In this document: one piece after another, positions 7,707-17,491 of the stretch
How positions within the stretch are numbered: position 1 is the stretch's first letter
How the letters are laid out: every line of letters begins with the position of its first letter
NCBI RefSeq assembly: GCF_001557215.1
Contig: NZ_LSJM01000230.1
Location: 1-64,000, forward strand
Direction: 5' to 3'
Source of the DNA: Sphingomonas sp. CCH9-E2
GTDB taxonomy: Bacteria; Pseudomonadota; Alphaproteobacteria; Sphingomonadales; Sphingomonadaceae
Length of the DNA: 64,000 nt
Translations under genes and position numbers: made by a program
Notes under the pieces: generated by a model
Database searches by the model: none
The model's input: only the letters and a program-made list of their open reading frames with translations
Told to the model about the DNA's origin: nothing

Positions 7707-8642
7707 ATGCGAGCCTTCATCTTTCCGGGGCAGGGAAGCCAATCCGTCGGCATGGGGCTGGCGCTGAGCCAGGCCAGTGCGGCGGCGCGCGAGGTGTTTC
7801 AGGAAGTGGACGACGCGCTGGGCCAGAAGCTGTTCAAGCTGATGACCGAAGGCCCCGAAGGCGACCTGTTGCTGACCGAGAATGCCCAGCCGGCGATCAT
7901 GGCGCATGCCATCGCAGTGCTTCGCGTGCTGGAAAAGGAAGGCGGGGTGCGGCTGGCCGACAAGGCGGACTTCGTGGCGGGCCATTCGCTGGGTGAATAT
8001 ACCGCGCTGTGTGCCGCGGGCGCGCTGGACCTGTCGACGACTGCCCGGCTGCTCAAGTTGCGTGGGCGGGCGATGCAGGCGGCGGTGCCGGTGGGCGAGG
8101 GGGCGATGGCGGCGCTGCTCGGTGCCGATCTGGTGAAGGCCCAGGCGATTGCCGATGCCGCCGCCGAGGGTGAGGTGTGCACCGTTGCCAACGACAATGA
8201 TCCGTCGCAGGTCGTGATCTCGGGAGCCAAGGGCGCGATCGACCGGGCGGTGGCGATTGCCAAGGACCATGGCGCCAAGCGCGCCGTGCTGTTGCCAGTC
8301 TCCGCGCCGTTCCACTGCCCGATGATGCAGCCTGCCGCCGACGCGATGGCCAAGGCGCTGGCCGATGTCGCGATTCGCACGCCGCTGGTGCCGGTCTATG
8401 CCAATGTCACCGCCGCTGCGGTGAGCGATCCCGATACGATCCGCGGCCTGTTGGTCGATCAGGTGACGGGCATGGTGCGCTGGCGCGAGTCGGTGTCGGC
8501 GATGTTCGATGCGGGCGTGCATGAGTTCGTGGAGCTCGGCGGCAAGGTGCTGGGCGCGATGGTGAAGCGGATCGCGCCGGATGCGAGCGTGACCAGCGTG
8601 GTGACAATGGATGATATCGAAGCGCTTGAGAAAGCGCTCTGA
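7707..8642 (+). CDS. fabD: Malonyl-CoA:ACP transacylase FabD
   Basis: Transfers malonyl from CoA to acyl carrier protein, supplying extender units for fatty acid synthesis in the cytosol. The 311 residues include GQGSQ near the start, the nucleophile elbow GHSLGEY with Ser94, the conserved Arg region and the catalytic His in APFHCPMM (about residue 203). AGGAG lies eight bases before the ATG. It is the first gene of a fab cluster, with fabG following after a few bases and acpP and fabF further down. The 187-base gap to the divergent RcnB-like gene should hold its promoter. Confidence 0.96.
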   Translation: MRAFIFPGQGSQSVGMGLALSQASAAAREVFQEVDDALGQKLFKLMTEGPEGDLLLTENAQPAIMAHAIAVLRVLEKEGGVRLADKADFVAGHSLGEYTALCAAGALDLSTTARLLKLRGRAMQAAVPVGEGAMAALLGADLVKAQAIADAAAEGEVCTVANDNDPSQVVISGAKGAIDRAVAIAKDHGAKRAVLLPVSAPFHCPMMQPAADAMAKALADVAIRTPLVPVYANVTAAAVSDPDTIRGLLVDQVTGMVRWRESVSAMFDAGVHEFVELGGKVLGAMVKRIAPDASVTSVVTMDDIEALEKAL

Positions 8643-8653
8643 GGAGAATGAAC

Positions 8654-9391
8654 ATGTTCGACCTTACAGGCATGACGGCGCTGGTGACTGGCGCTTCCGG
8701 TGGCATCGGTTCCGCGATCGCCAAGGCACTTGCCGCGCAAGGTGCGCGACTGGCGGTTTCGGGGTCCAATGCCGAGAAGCTGGAGGCATTCCGCGCTGAA
8801 CTGGGCGGGGATCATGTCGCGCTGGCGTGCAATCTGAGCGACGCGGCGGCGGTGGACGCGCTCGTTCCGTCGGCGGTCGAGGCGCTCGGCAAGCTCGACA
8901 TCTTGGTCAACAATGCCGGCGTGACGCGCGACAACCTCGCGATGCGGATGAAGGACGAGGAATGGGATCAGGTGATCCGCGTCAATCTTGAGGCGGCGTT
9001 CCGTCTGATGCGCGCCGCCGCCAAGCCGATGATGAAGGCGCGGTTCGGCCGGATGATCTCGATCACCTCGGTCGTGGGCGCGACCGGCAATCCGGGGCAG
9101 GCCAACTATGCCGCGTCGAAGGCGGGGCTGGTGGGCATGTCCAAGGCGCTGGCGCAGGAACTAGCGAGCCGCAACATCACCGTGAACTGCGTCGCGCCGG
9201 GCTTCATCCGCTCGGCGATGACCGATGTGCTGCCCGAAGCCCAGAAGACGGCGCTGCTGACCAAGATCCCTGCGGGCGATCTGGGCAGTGGCGAAGACAT
9301 CGGCGCGGCAGTCGTCTATCTGGCGTCGAAGGAAGCGGGTTACGTCACCGGCCAGACGCTGCATGTGAATGGCGGGATGGCGATGCTGTGA
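8654..9391 (+). CDS. fabG: 3-oxoacyl-ACP reductase FabG
   Basis: NADPH-dependent short-chain dehydrogenase that reduces 3-oxoacyl-ACP in each elongation cycle. The 245 residues are the family's usual length. It has the Rossmann motif TGASGGIGSA (residues 12-21), NNAG (86-89), and the catalytic set Asn111, Ser138/139, Tyr152 and Lys156 (NYAASKAG). An ATG six bases earlier (8648) also exists, but it lies only one base after GAGGAG, whereas the one chosen is seven bases away. The tight gap to fabD indicates an operon. Confidence 0.96.
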   Translation: MFDLTGMTALVTGASGGIGSAIAKALAAQGARLAVSGSNAEKLEAFRAELGGDHVALACNLSDAAAVDALVPSAVEALGKLDILVNNAGVTRDNLAMRMKDEEWDQVIRVNLEAAFRLMRAAAKPMMKARFGRMISITSVVGATGNPGQANYAASKAGLVGMSKALAQELASRNITVNCVAPGFIRSAMTDVLPEAQKTALLTKIPAGDLGSGEDIGAAVVYLASKEAGYVTGQTLHVNGGMAML

Positions 9392-9422
9392 CCGGCGGGG
9401 TAACCGGGGAAGGGGAATAATC

Positions 9423-9992
9423 ATGTCGCTAATGTTGATCACCGCGGCCTTGTTCGCGGGCGGCGTGCAGGAAGAAGAAGCGCGCCGACCGCGCGACGAG
9501 ACGCCGATCGCGTGCCCGTATCGCACGCTGCCGCGCACGATCGACCGCGATGCGCTGGCGAACCTTGCACGGTCCGGCTTCGAGCCGAAGACCGACGCCG
9601 AAAAGCGCGCATTCCAGATGGTCGGCCAACGTATTGCGGCCTGCCAGGGCAGCAATGGCTGGGGCGAGCGCAGCCGTCAGGCGGCGTTTCGGTACCTGAC
9701 CGGCCGGGTGCTGCTGTCCAATGCGCGCTACCAGTTGCGCAGCCATTCGGTAACGACGGCGCAGATCGAGGCGGCGCATGCGGCACTGTCGCCCCAGGCG
9801 CAGCAGGCCGTTGCGCGCGGATCGATTGCCGGTGCGGACATGACGGTCGCGTGGAATGCGCTGGTCGCGGGCGGGGCCAAGCTCGATGCGGTGCCCGCCG
9901 ATCAGCGTGGTGCAGTGGCGGGGCTGATCCTGCAGGGACTGGCCGGCGTGACGATCATGGCTGAGGCCGAAGCCGCCTATCGCACACGCTGA
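9423..9992 (+). CDS. Hypothetical protein in the fab cluster
   Basis: 189 residues with a short hydrophobic N-terminus ([16 protein letters not shown]) that may be an export signal, then a mostly helical region rich in Ala, Arg and Gln and with two Cys ([10 protein letters not shown] and AACQGSNGW). No family was recognised. The start has AGGGG nine bases upstream, and the gene lies 31 bases after fabG in the same direction. Position suggests cotranscription with fabD-fabG but gives no functional clue; a periplasmic protein is the simplest reading. Confidence 0.65.
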   Translation: MSLMLITAALFAGGVQEEEARRPRDETPIACPYRTLPRTIDRDALANLARSGFEPKTDAEKRAFQMVGQRIAACQGSNGWGERSRQAAFRYLTGRVLLSNARYQLRSHSVTTAQIEAAHAALSPQAQQAVARGSIAGADMTVAWNALVAGGAKLDAVPADQRGAVAGLILQGLAGVTIMAEAEAAYRTR

Positions 9993-10095
9993 ACCTGCGC
10001 CAACACCGCCCGGCCCCCTTGCGCGGGCGCGGGCGGCGTTCTACGTGCGTTCAGGATTCGAGTTTCAACGGTCTAATCAAGAAGGAACAGGGTAC

Positions 10096-10332
10096 ATGAG
10101 CGAGACCGCCGATCGCGTGAAAAAGATCGTCGTCGAGCATCTCGGCGTCGAGGCTGACAAGGTCACCGAAGATGCGAGCTTCATCGACGATCTGGGTGCG
10201 GACAGCCTCGACATCGTCGAGCTGGTCATGGCGTTCGAAGAGGAATTCGGCGTCGAGATCCCCGACGATGCCGCCGAGAAGATCACGACCGTCAAGGACG
10301 CGATCACCTATATCGACGAGAATCAGGGCTAA
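10096..10332 (+). CDS. acpP: Acyl carrier protein
   Basis: Carries growing acyl chains on a phosphopantetheine arm. The 78-residue acidic protein has the canonical [12 protein letters not shown] motif, with Ser37 as the attachment site, between helices I and II. The start is set by AAGGA about nine bases upstream and by family length; the frame opens 17 codons earlier without support. A terminator-like hairpin follows the gene before fabF, which would allow acpP to be made in large excess over fabF. Confidence 0.97.
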   Translation: MSETADRVKKIVVEHLGVEADKVTEDASFIDDLGADSLDIVELVMAFEEEFGVEIPDDAAEKITTVKDAITYIDENQG

Positions 10333-10374
10333 TTCGGGTTTCCCGGATGGCCGCCCGCTTGGGCAGGATTTGAC

Positions 10375-10419
10375 GAACGGCTCCCGGTCCCGGAAAGGGG
10401 TGGGGAGCCGTTTTGTTTT
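10375..10419 (+). terminator. Intrinsic terminator between acpP and fabF
   Basis: AACGGCTCCC pairs with GGGAGCCGTT across a 17-base loop, followed by TTTTGTTTT. It lies 43 bases after the acpP stop and ends just before the fabF ribosome binding site. Partial read-through or a separate fabF promoter is needed for fabF expression. Confidence 0.8.
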
Positions 10420-10445
10420 GTAGCGATCAACACCGGAGAGTCACT

Positions 10446-11705
10446 ATGCGCCGCGTCGTCGTCACCGGCCTCGGCCTTGTCACCCCGCTGGGCGGGGATG
10501 TCGAAACCAGCTGGAAAAACATCCTTGCCGCCAAGTCCGGCGCGGGGACGATCACGCGGTTCGATGCGACCGACTTCCAGAGCAACTATGCCTGCGAAGT
10601 GAAACCCGCCGACCATGAATATGGCTTCGACCCTGGCAAGCGCGTCGATCACAAGATCCAGCGTCAGGTCGATCCGTTCATCATCTATGGCATCGACGCC
10701 GCCGGACAGGCGATCGAGGATGCCGGCCTGCTCGACATGAGCGAGGAAGAGCGGTTCCGCGCCGGCTGTTCGATCGGGTCGGGCATCGGTGGCCTCCCGG
10801 GCATCGAAAGCGAATCGCTGGTGCTGGCCGAAAAGGGTCCGAAGCGCGTTTCACCGCACTTCGTGCATGGTCGCCTGATCAACCTGATCTCGGGCCAGGT
10901 GTCGATCAAATATGGGCTGATGGGGCCGAACCATGCGGTCGTCACCGCCTGTTCGACCGGCGCGCATTCGATCGGTGATGCCGCACGGATGATCGCGATG
11001 GACGATGCCGATGTCATGCTGGCGGGCGGTGCGGAAAGCACGATCTGTCCGATCGGCATCGCCGGCTTCGGTCAGGCGCGCGCGCTGTCGACGGGCTTTC
11101 GCGATGAACCGTGGCGGGCGAGCCGCCCGTGGGATCAGGGCCGCGACGGCTTCGTCATGGGCGAGGGCGCGGGCGTTGTGGTGCTCGAGGAATATGAGCG
11201 GGCCAAGGCGCGCGGCGCGAAAATCTATGCCGAAGTGGTCGGTTATGGCCTGTCGGGCGACGCCTATCACGTGACCGCGCCGCACCCCGAGGGGTCAGGC
11301 GCGTTCCGGTCGATGCAGATGGCGATGAAGAAGTCGGGCCTGGCGCTGTCGGACATCGATTACATCAACGCGCACGGCACCTCGACCCCGCTGGGCGACG
11401 AGCTTGAGCTGGGTGGCGTGCGCCGTCTGTTCGGCGATGCGATCGGCGACCTGTCGATGAGCTCGACCAAGTCGGCGATCGGCCATCTGCTGGGCGGCGC
11501 GGGCGCGGTGGAGAGCATCTTCTGCATCCTGGCGATGCGTGATGGCATCGTGCCGCCGACGCTGAACCTCGACAATCCGAGCGAGAATTGCGTGGGCGTC
11601 GACCTGGTCCCGCACAAGGCCAAGGAGCGCAAGGTGCGCGCGGTGCTGAACAACTCGTTCGGCTTTGGCGGCACCAACGCGTCGCTGGTGATGAAGGCGG
11701 TCTGA
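10446..11705 (+). CDS. fabF: 3-oxoacyl-ACP synthase II FabF
   Basis: Condensing enzyme that extends acyl-ACP with malonyl-ACP. The 419-residue protein shows the thiolase-fold catalytic triad: Cys169 in TACSTGAHS, His310 in NAHGTSTPLGD and His347 in AIGHLLGGAG. The glycine-rich end FGFGGTNASLV is typical. The ATG chosen follows GGAGAG at a good distance; the frame extends 11 codons further upstream through the terminator and is unlikely to be used. mltG follows 52 bases downstream, a common fab-mltG arrangement. Confidence 0.96.
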   Translation: MRRVVVTGLGLVTPLGGDVETSWKNILAAKSGAGTITRFDATDFQSNYACEVKPADHEYGFDPGKRVDHKIQRQVDPFIIYGIDAAGQAIEDAGLLDMSEEERFRAGCSIGSGIGGLPGIESESLVLAEKGPKRVSPHFVHGRLINLISGQVSIKYGLMGPNHAVVTACSTGAHSIGDAARMIAMDDADVMLAGGAESTICPIGIAGFGQARALSTGFRDEPWRASRPWDQGRDGFVMGEGAGVVVLEEYERAKARGAKIYAEVVGYGLSGDAYHVTAPHPEGSGAFRSMQMAMKKSGLALSDIDYINAHGTSTPLGDELELGGVRRLFGDAIGDLSMSSTKSAIGHLLGGAGAVESIFCILAMRDGIVPPTLNLDNPSENCVGVDLVPHKAKERKVRAVLNNSFGFGGTNASLVMKAV

Positions 11706-11711
11706 TCTGTT

Positions 11712-11731
11712 CCCTCCCGCGTGCGGGAGGG
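11712..11731. repeat. Short palindrome after fabF
   Basis: CCCTCCCGC and GCGGGAGGG are adjacent reverse complements. The sequence resembles the palindromic core near the window start. It sits between fabF and mltG without a T-run, so it is more likely a dispersed repeat than a terminator. Confidence 0.5.
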
Positions 11732-11757
11732 GAGATTCTTCGGGACGGAGATTGGCG

Positions 11758-12726
11758 TTGCGCAAGTTCGGCTGTTTCGGCGTTCTCCTGATCCTTGCGC
11801 TGGTCGGCGCGGCATTCTGGGCAGCGCAGCTATGGGGTGGACCCGGACCGGGCGCTCAAAACACGACGCTGATGGTGGCGCAGGGATCGACCCTCACCAC
11901 TGCCGCGCGCGAGCTGGAGAAGCAGGGCGCGATCCGCGATGCGGACCTGTTCCTGTGGATGGCGCGGGTGTTTGGCGACGACACGCCGATCCAGGCGGGC
12001 GAATATCGCGTGCCGGCGAAGATCAGCCAGGCGGACATCCTCAAGATGCTGCAGGGCGGGCGTACGCTCCAGCGCTTCGTGATGATCCCGGAGGGGATGC
12101 CGTCGATCCTGGTCCACGAGCGGCTGATGGCGGCCGAGCAGCTGCAGGGCGAGGTCGCGGTGCCGTTGGAGGGCAGCATCCTGCCCGACAGCTATGCCTA
12201 TAATCGCGGCGATACGCGGCAGCAGGTGCTCGATCGCATGCAGAGCGCGATGGACAAATACCTTGCCGAGGCATGGGAGCGTCGCAAGCCGAATATCGCG
12301 GTCAGCACGCCGCAGGAGGCGCTGATCCTCGCCTCGATCGTCGAGAAGGAAACGGGGAAGCCCGAGGAGCGGCGGATGGTCGCGGGGGTCTATTCCAACC
12401 GGCTCAAGCGTGGGATGCCGCTGCAGGCCGATCCGACGGTGATCTATCCGGTGACCAAGGGCAAGCCGCTGGGCCGCCGCATCCTGCGCTCCGAGCTGCA
12501 GGCGAAGAACGGGTATAACACCTATGCGATGGCCGGCCTGCCCGAGGGGCCGATCGCCAATCCGGGCCGCGCGAGCATCGACGCGGTGCTCGACCCGGAA
12601 ACGACCAATGCGCTGTATTTTGTCGCCGACGGCACCGGCGGGCACATCTTCGCCGATACGCTCGAGCAGCACAACGCGAATGTGCAGAAATGGTATGCGC
12701 TGCGGCGGGCGCGGGGGGAGATGTAG
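11758..12726 (+). CDS. mltG: Endolytic murein transglycosylase MltG
   Basis: Inner-membrane enzyme that cuts nascent glycan strands and is thought to end peptidoglycan chain elongation. The 322 residues comprise an N-terminal membrane anchor (about residues 6-24, FGVLLILALVGAAFWAA), a LysM-like part, and the YceG/MltG catalytic domain with the essential Glu in LASIVEKETG (about E196) and the end motif YNTYAMAGLPEGPIANPG. I favour TTG 11758, seven bases after GGAG; TTG 11752 is the alternative. It is convergent with the MFS gene three bases downstream. Confidence 0.93.
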   Translation: MRKFGCFGVLLILALVGAAFWAAQLWGGPGPGAQNTTLMVAQGSTLTTAARELEKQGAIRDADLFLWMARVFGDDTPIQAGEYRVPAKISQADILKMLQGGRTLQRFVMIPEGMPSILVHERLMAAEQLQGEVAVPLEGSILPDSYAYNRGDTRQQVLDRMQSAMDKYLAEAWERRKPNIAVSTPQEALILASIVEKETGKPEERRMVAGVYSNRLKRGMPLQADPTVIYPVTKGKPLGRRILRSELQAKNGYNTYAMAGLPEGPIANPGRASIDAVLDPETTNALYFVADGTGGHIFADTLEQHNANVQKWYALRRARGEM

Positions 12727-12729
12727 GGA

Positions 12730-14010
12730 TCAGGCCGCCGGACGTCCGACCCCAAGTCGTGGCAGGACGAGCAGGAAGGCGAGCCCTCCCACTGCCAGGA
12801 CCCCCGCCAGCATCGCCATGGGCGCGAGCGTGCTGCCGGTATAGTCGCGCACCATCGGGACCGCGTTCTGCGCGGCGAAGCCGCCGAGATTGCCGACCGA
12901 GTTGATCACCGCGAGCCCAGCGGCGGCGTGGGCGCCGCGCAGCAGGCCTTGAGGTACGCTCCAGAAGACCGGTTGGGCGGAGAAGATCGCGGCGGCGGCG
13001 ATGCACAGGCAGGCGAACTTGATCGCTGCGCCGGGCAGCATGACGCTGGCGAGGAAGAAGGTGGCGGCGACGAGCATCGGGCCGGCGACGTGCCAGCGGC
13101 TGGTGCCGTGCTTCGCCGCATGGCGGGGGACGGCCCAGAGCGCGATCGCGACGAGGATCCACGGGACCACGTTGATGATGCCGTTCTGGATGTTCGACGC
13201 GCCGAAGCTCTTGACGATGGTCGGCAGCCAGTAGCTGAGGCCATAGGCACCGAGCGGCATCGCGAAATAGAGCAAAGAGAGCAGCAGCACGCGTGGATCG
13301 GTGAGCGCGCGCCATGCCGAACCGGGGTCGCCGGCCGGGGTTTCAGCGGTGAGGGACCCGGTGAGCCATTTCTTCTCGCCAGCACTCAGCCATTTCGCTT
13401 CGCCCGGCGTGCTGGGCAGCTTCCACAGCACCACGGGGGCAAGCAGCACCGGGGGCAGGCCGGTGGCGACGAACACCCATTGCCAACCGGCGAGCCCGGC
13501 CAGCCCGTCGAGCTCAAGCAGCGCGCCGCCGATCAGCGACCCCACCGCATTGGCAAACGCGCTGGCGATCATGAACAGGCCGACCATCCGCGCGCGGTGC
13601 GCCTGCGGATACCAGAGGGTGAGGAGGTAGAGGACGCCGGGGAAGAAACCGGCCTCCGCCATGCCGAGCAGGAAGCGCAGGACGTAGAACATCGTCGGGC
13701 TCTGCGTGTAGCCGAGCGCGATGGTGATGAGGCCCCAGGTGAGCATGATCCGCGTGAACCACACCCGCGCGCCGACGCGGGCGAGGATCATGTTCGCGGG
13801 CGCCTCGAACAGGAAATAGCCGAGGAAGAACAGGCTGGCGCCCAAGCCATAGGCGGCTTCGGACATGCCGAGCGCATCGACCATTTCGAGCTTGGCGTAG
13901 GAAACGTTCTGGCGGTCGATGTAAGCGAGGAGGTACATGGTGCAAAGCAACGGCATCAGCCGCCGGCTGATCTTGGCAAGCGTCGCCTGCGGCGAAACCG
14001 CATCGTCCAT
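12730..14010 (-). CDS. MFS transporter, anion:cation symporter type
   Basis: 426-residue inner-membrane permease with about twelve helices in two halves separated by a charged loop near residues 195-220. N-terminal features LLAYIDRQNVSYAKL, the RFLLGMAEAGFFPG motif after helix 4 and GLFMIASAFANAVG place it in the ACS family (phthalate, tartrate, galactonate and hexuronate permeases). It is the last gene after zwf-pgl-edd-glk-eda, 52 bases from eda. Uptake of a sugar acid feeding the Entner-Doudoroff route is a reasonable inference, but the substrate is not shown by sequence. Confidence 0.88.
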   Translation of the reverse strand: MDDAVSPQATLAKISRRLMPLLCTMYLLAYIDRQNVSYAKLEMVDALGMSEAAYGLGASLFFLGYFLFEAPANMILARVGARVWFTRIMLTWGLITIALGYTQSPTMFYVLRFLLGMAEAGFFPGVLYLLTLWYPQAHRARMVGLFMIASAFANAVGSLIGGALLELDGLAGLAGWQWVFVATGLPPVLLAPVVLWKLPSTPGEAKWLSAGEKKWLTGSLTAETPAGDPGSAWRALTDPRVLLLSLLYFAMPLGAYGLSYWLPTIVKSFGASNIQNGIINVVPWILVAIALWAVPRHAAKHGTSRWHVAGPMLVAATFFLASVMLPGAAIKFACLCIAAAAIFSAQPVFWSVPQGLLRGAHAAAGLAVINSVGNLGGFAAQNAVPMVRDYTGSTLAPMAMLAGVLAVGGLAFLLVLPRLGVGRPAA

Positions 14011-14062
14011 GCTATCCCCCTCCTATATGCTGGCCGACGTTTGCCGCCGTGCCAGCTGAAAT

Positions 14063-14671
14063 CTATCGCCGCAGGCCGTTCGCTTCCCGCGCCAGTGCTT
14101 CGACTTCGGCCATGCTCGCGCCCTTCGGCGTCACCCAGCTGCCGCCGACGCAAAGGACGGGGTCGAAGCCGAGCCAGTCGGGTGCGGTCGCCGCCGAAAT
14201 GCCGCCGGTGGGGCAGAATTTTGCTTCGTAGAAGGGGGCGGCGAGCGCCTTGAGCGCCTTCAGGCCGCCGCTGGTTTCCGCCGGGAAGAATTTGAAGTGG
14301 CGCAGGCCGAGGTCGTAGCCGCGCATGATGTCGCCGGCATTGGCGACGCCGGGCAGGAACGGCACGCCGCTTTCGACGATCACCTGGCCGAGCCGTTCGG
14401 TCAGGCCTGGCGAGACGATGAATTCGGCGCCCGCATCCATCACCTGCGCGAACTGGTCGGGATTGACGACGGTGCCGGCGCCGACGATCGCGCCTTCGAC
14501 CTTCTTCATCTCCCGGATCGCGTCGAGCGCGGCGGGGGTGCGCATCGTGACTTCGAGCACCTTGAGACCACCGGCGACCAGCGCTTCGGCGAGGGGCTTG
14601 GCGGTCGCCGCGTCGTCGATGACGAGGACGGGGATGACCGCGCTGGTCCGCATGATGGTTTCGATGCTCAT
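14063..14671 (-). CDS. eda: KHG/KDPG aldolase
   Basis: Class I aldolase splitting 2-keto-3-deoxy-6-phosphogluconate to pyruvate and glyceraldehyde 3-phosphate, the last Entner-Doudoroff step. The 202-residue length is normal. Visible active-site features are Glu40 in VLEVTMRTP, the GAGTV and SPGL loops and the Schiff-base Lys127 in HFKFFPAE. It overlaps the end of glk by four bases, so the two are translationally coupled, and belongs to the zwf operon. Confidence 0.96.
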   Translation of the reverse strand: MSIETIMRTSAVIPVLVIDDAATAKPLAEALVAGGLKVLEVTMRTPAALDAIREMKKVEGAIVGAGTVVNPDQFAQVMDAGAEFIVSPGLTERLGQVIVESGVPFLPGVANAGDIMRGYDLGLRHFKFFPAETSGGLKALKALAAPFYEAKFCPTGGISAATAPDWLGFDPVLCVGGSWVTPKGASMAEVEALAREANGLRR

Positions 14672-15639
14672 TGCGTATGCTCCTGCGCATAGGCCGCCGC
14701 CGCGCCATAGAGGCCGGGCTGGGGGTGGGTGATCAGCTTGACGGGGATCGAGGACATCAATCCCTGGAAGCGCCCCTTTGCGACGAAACGCTGGGCAAAT
14801 CCAGAGCCGAGCAGGTGATCCTTCAGCCGGAAGCCGAGCCCGCCCGCGATCACGACGCCGGTCGGGCCGTGCGCGAGCGCGAGATCGCCCGCGACGGCAC
14901 CAAGGCTGAGGCAGAATCGGTCGAGCGCGGCGACGGCGAGGCTGTCCTTGCCCTCCAGCGCCAGCGTCCAGATTTCCTTGTCGGACAGGCTGTGCACCGC
15001 CTTGCCCTCGATCTGCGCCAGCGTTTCGTAGATCGGGACGATGCCGGGGCCGGACACGATCCGCTCGGCCGACACGCGGGTATAGGTCGAGCGGAGGCGG
15101 CGGACATAGGCGTCCTCGATGCTGTCAAGCGGGGCGAAGTCCATATGCCCGCCCTCGGTCGCGATGACGTGATAGCCGCCATTGGGGGGACGGAAGACCT
15201 GCGCGACGCCAAGGCCGGTGCCGGGGCCGCAGACGGTGATCGACCCCTTTTCCGGCAACGCTGTCATCGGGCCGCACAGATGGACGAAGTCGCTGTCGGG
15301 AAGCTGGGCGACGGCATGGCCGATCGCGCCGAAATCGTTGATCAGGCTATAGCTGTCGACATCGAGCCGCTCGTTAATCAGCGGCGGGCGGATGATCCAG
15401 GGATTGTTGGTCAGCTTGATCAGTTCGTCATTGATCGGCGAGGCGATGGCGATTGCCGCCGCGCGCGGCATCGGGCGAGCGAATTCGCGCGCCGACGCCT
15501 GCCAGGCGAGCTGGAAGCTGGCATGATCGGCGGTCTTTTGCGTGACCGGATCGCCCAGCGAAACGACGCGGCCATTCTCGACCTCGGCAATGGCGAAGCG
15601 GGCATGGGTCCCGCCGATATCGACCGCTACGACTTCCAA
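14668..15639 (-). CDS. glk: Glucokinase
   Basis: Phosphorylates glucose with ATP to feed glucose-6-phosphate dehydrogenase. The protein has the phosphate-1 motif VDIGGTHARFAI at its start, TNNPWIIRP, the LINDFGAIGHA catalytic Asp region and a second ATP motif (GVVIAGGLGFR), as in proteobacterial Glk of about 320 residues. I chose the TTG start at 15639, giving 323 residues, because AGGGAG lies nine bases before it and homology begins there; the frame runs 68 codons further into edd with an unrelated, arginine-rich sequence. It lies between edd and eda in the Entner-Doudoroff operon. Confidence 0.94.
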   Translation of the reverse strand: MEVVAVDIGGTHARFAIAEVENGRVVSLGDPVTQKTADHASFQLAWQASAREFARPMPRAAAIAIASPINDELIKLTNNPWIIRPPLINERLDVDSYSLINDFGAIGHAVAQLPDSDFVHLCGPMTALPEKGSITVCGPGTGLGVAQVFRPPNGGYHVIATEGGHMDFAPLDSIEDAYVRRLRSTYTRVSAERIVSGPGIVPIYETLAQIEGKAVHSLSDKEIWTLALEGKDSLAVAALDRFCLSLGAVAGDLALAHGPTGVVIAGGLGFRLKDHLLGSGFAQRFVAKGRFQGLMSSIPVKLITHPQPGLYGAAAAYAQEHTQ

Positions 15640-15662
15640 ACGTCTTCTCCCTGTTTTTCTTT

Positions 15663-17486
15663 TTACAGGCCAGCTGCGGCGAGCATCGCCGATCCGCCGG
15701 CTTCGGCCTCGCTGGCACCGAGGCGCATCAGCGCGAAAAGCTCGCGGCCCGTGCCGAGGTCGGGCGGCGGTGCGGCGGCAAGGTCGCGCGCGTCCCAGTC
15801 GGCCGGTTCTACCAGCGCCTGCAGGACGCCTTCCTCCGCGCACAAACGGACGATGTCGCCGTCACGCAGCTTGCCGATCGGGCCGCCGCCCAGTGCCTCT
15901 GGCGACAGATGGATCGCGGCGGGGACCTTGCCGCTCGCGCCCGACATGCGCCCGTCGGTGACCAGCGCGACGCGGAAACCGCGATTCTGCAGGACGCCGA
16001 GCGGCGGGGTGAGCTTGTGCAATTCGGGCATGCCGTTGGCGCGCGGCCCCTGAAAGCGCACGACGACGACCACGTCGCGGTCGAGTTCGCCCGCCTTGAA
16101 CGCGTCCTGCACGGCCTGCTGCGTTTCGAAAACGCGGCACGGCGCCTCGATCGTCCAGCGTTCGCGCTCGACGGCGCTGACCTTGATGCAGGCGCGGCCG
16201 AGATTGCCGGCGAGGATGCGGAAGCCACCCTCGGGCGAGAAGGGGGCGTCGATCGTGCGCACGATGCTGTCATCGCCGCTGCCGTCGCCGTGATCGGCCC
16301 AGGCGAGTGCGTCATTCTCCAGCACTGGCTTCTTGCCATAGGCATCGAGGCCGTCGCCGAAGGTGGTCAGCGTGTCGCCATGGAGGATGCCGCCCTTGAG
16401 CAGCTCACGGATCACGAAGGTCGGGCCGCCGGCATCCTCGAACCCGTTCACGTCCGCCGAGCCGTTGGGATAGACTCGGGCAAGGAGAGGGACGCTGCGC
16501 GAGAGGCGGTCGAAATCCTCCCAGTCGATCAGGATCCCCGCCGCGCGCGCAATGGCGGGCAGGTGGATCAGATGGTTGGTCGAGCCACCCGTGGCGAGCA
16601 GCACGATCGCGGCGTTGACGATCGCGCGTTCGTCCACGACCTCACCGATTGGGCGGTAATCGCCGCCGTCCCAGCCGATCTGGGGCAGGCGCTGGACCGC
16701 CGCCTTGGTCAGTTCCTGACGCAGCTTCGTGCCCGGATTGATGAACGACGCGCCGGGCACGTGCAGGCCCATCGCCTCCATCATCATCTGGTTGGAATTG
16801 GCGGTGCCATAGAAGGTGCAGGTGCCCTTGCCGTGATAGGCGGCGATTTCGGATTCGAGCAGTTCCTCGCGGCTCGCCTTGCCCTCGGCATAGAGTTCGC
16901 GGACGCGCGCCTTTTCCTTGTTGGCGATGCCGGTGCGCATCGGGCCGGCAGGGATCAGGATCATCGGGAGATGGCCGAAGCGCAGCGCGCCCATAAGCAG
17001 GCCCGGGACGATCTTGTCGCAGATGCCGAGCAGGGCGGCACCCTCGAACGTGTTGTGGCTGAGCGCGACCGCCGTCGACAGTGCGATGGTGTCGCGGCTG
17101 AACAGCGACAGCTCCATGCCCGAATAGCCCTGCGTCACGCCGTCGCACATGGCGGGTACGCCACCCGCAACCTGGGCCGTGGCACCGGCCTCCAGCGCCC
17201 AGATCTTCATCTGTTCGGGGTAGCGGTAATAGGGCGCGTGCGCCGAGAGCATGTCGTTATAGGCCGTGACGATCCCGATATTCATCCGGTTCGCAGGCTT
17301 CATTGCGTCACGCTGCTCGTCCGTGCCGGCATAGGCATGGGCGAGGTTGGCACAGCCGAGGTTACGGCGGCTGACACCGCCTTCGCGCTGCTGGGACATC
17401 AGCGCACGATAGGCGTCGCGGCGTTCTTTCGAGCGGGTGATGACGCGATCGGTGACAGCGGCAATTTCGGGGTGGAGCGTCGGCAT
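15663..17486 (-). CDS. edd: Phosphogluconate dehydratase
   Basis: Iron-sulfur dehydratase turning 6-phosphogluconate into KDPG, the defining Entner-Doudoroff step. 607 residues, the standard size. Cluster ligands and signature regions are visible in [34 protein letters not shown] and [20 protein letters not shown]; the C-terminal swivelling domain carries [18 protein letters not shown]. It is homologous to ilvD at 49 kb, but the phosphogluconate-type sequence GTANSNQ and the longer N-terminus separate them. It lies five bases after pgl. Confidence 0.97.
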   Translation of the reverse strand: MPTLHPEIAAVTDRVITRSKERRDAYRALMSQQREGGVSRRNLGCANLAHAYAGTDEQRDAMKPANRMNIGIVTAYNDMLSAHAPYYRYPEQMKIWALEAGATAQVAGGVPAMCDGVTQGYSGMELSLFSRDTIALSTAVALSHNTFEGAALLGICDKIVPGLLMGALRFGHLPMILIPAGPMRTGIANKEKARVRELYAEGKASREELLESEIAAYHGKGTCTFYGTANSNQMMMEAMGLHVPGASFINPGTKLRQELTKAAVQRLPQIGWDGGDYRPIGEVVDERAIVNAAIVLLATGGSTNHLIHLPAIARAAGILIDWEDFDRLSRSVPLLARVYPNGSADVNGFEDAGGPTFVIRELLKGGILHGDTLTTFGDGLDAYGKKPVLENDALAWADHGDGSGDDSIVRTIDAPFSPEGGFRILAGNLGRACIKVSAVERERWTIEAPCRVFETQQAVQDAFKAGELDRDVVVVVRFQGPRANGMPELHKLTPPLGVLQNRGFRVALVTDGRMSGASGKVPAAIHLSPEALGGGPIGKLRDGDIVRLCAEEGVLQALVEPADWDARDLAAAPPPDLGTGRELFALMRLGASEAEAGGSAMLAAAGL

Positions 17487-17491
17487 GATGC

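Noticed and set aside
10008..10040. Terminator after the hypothetical gene upstream of acpP
   Set aside because: CCGCCCG and CGGGCGG could pair, but the loop is long and there is no T-run.
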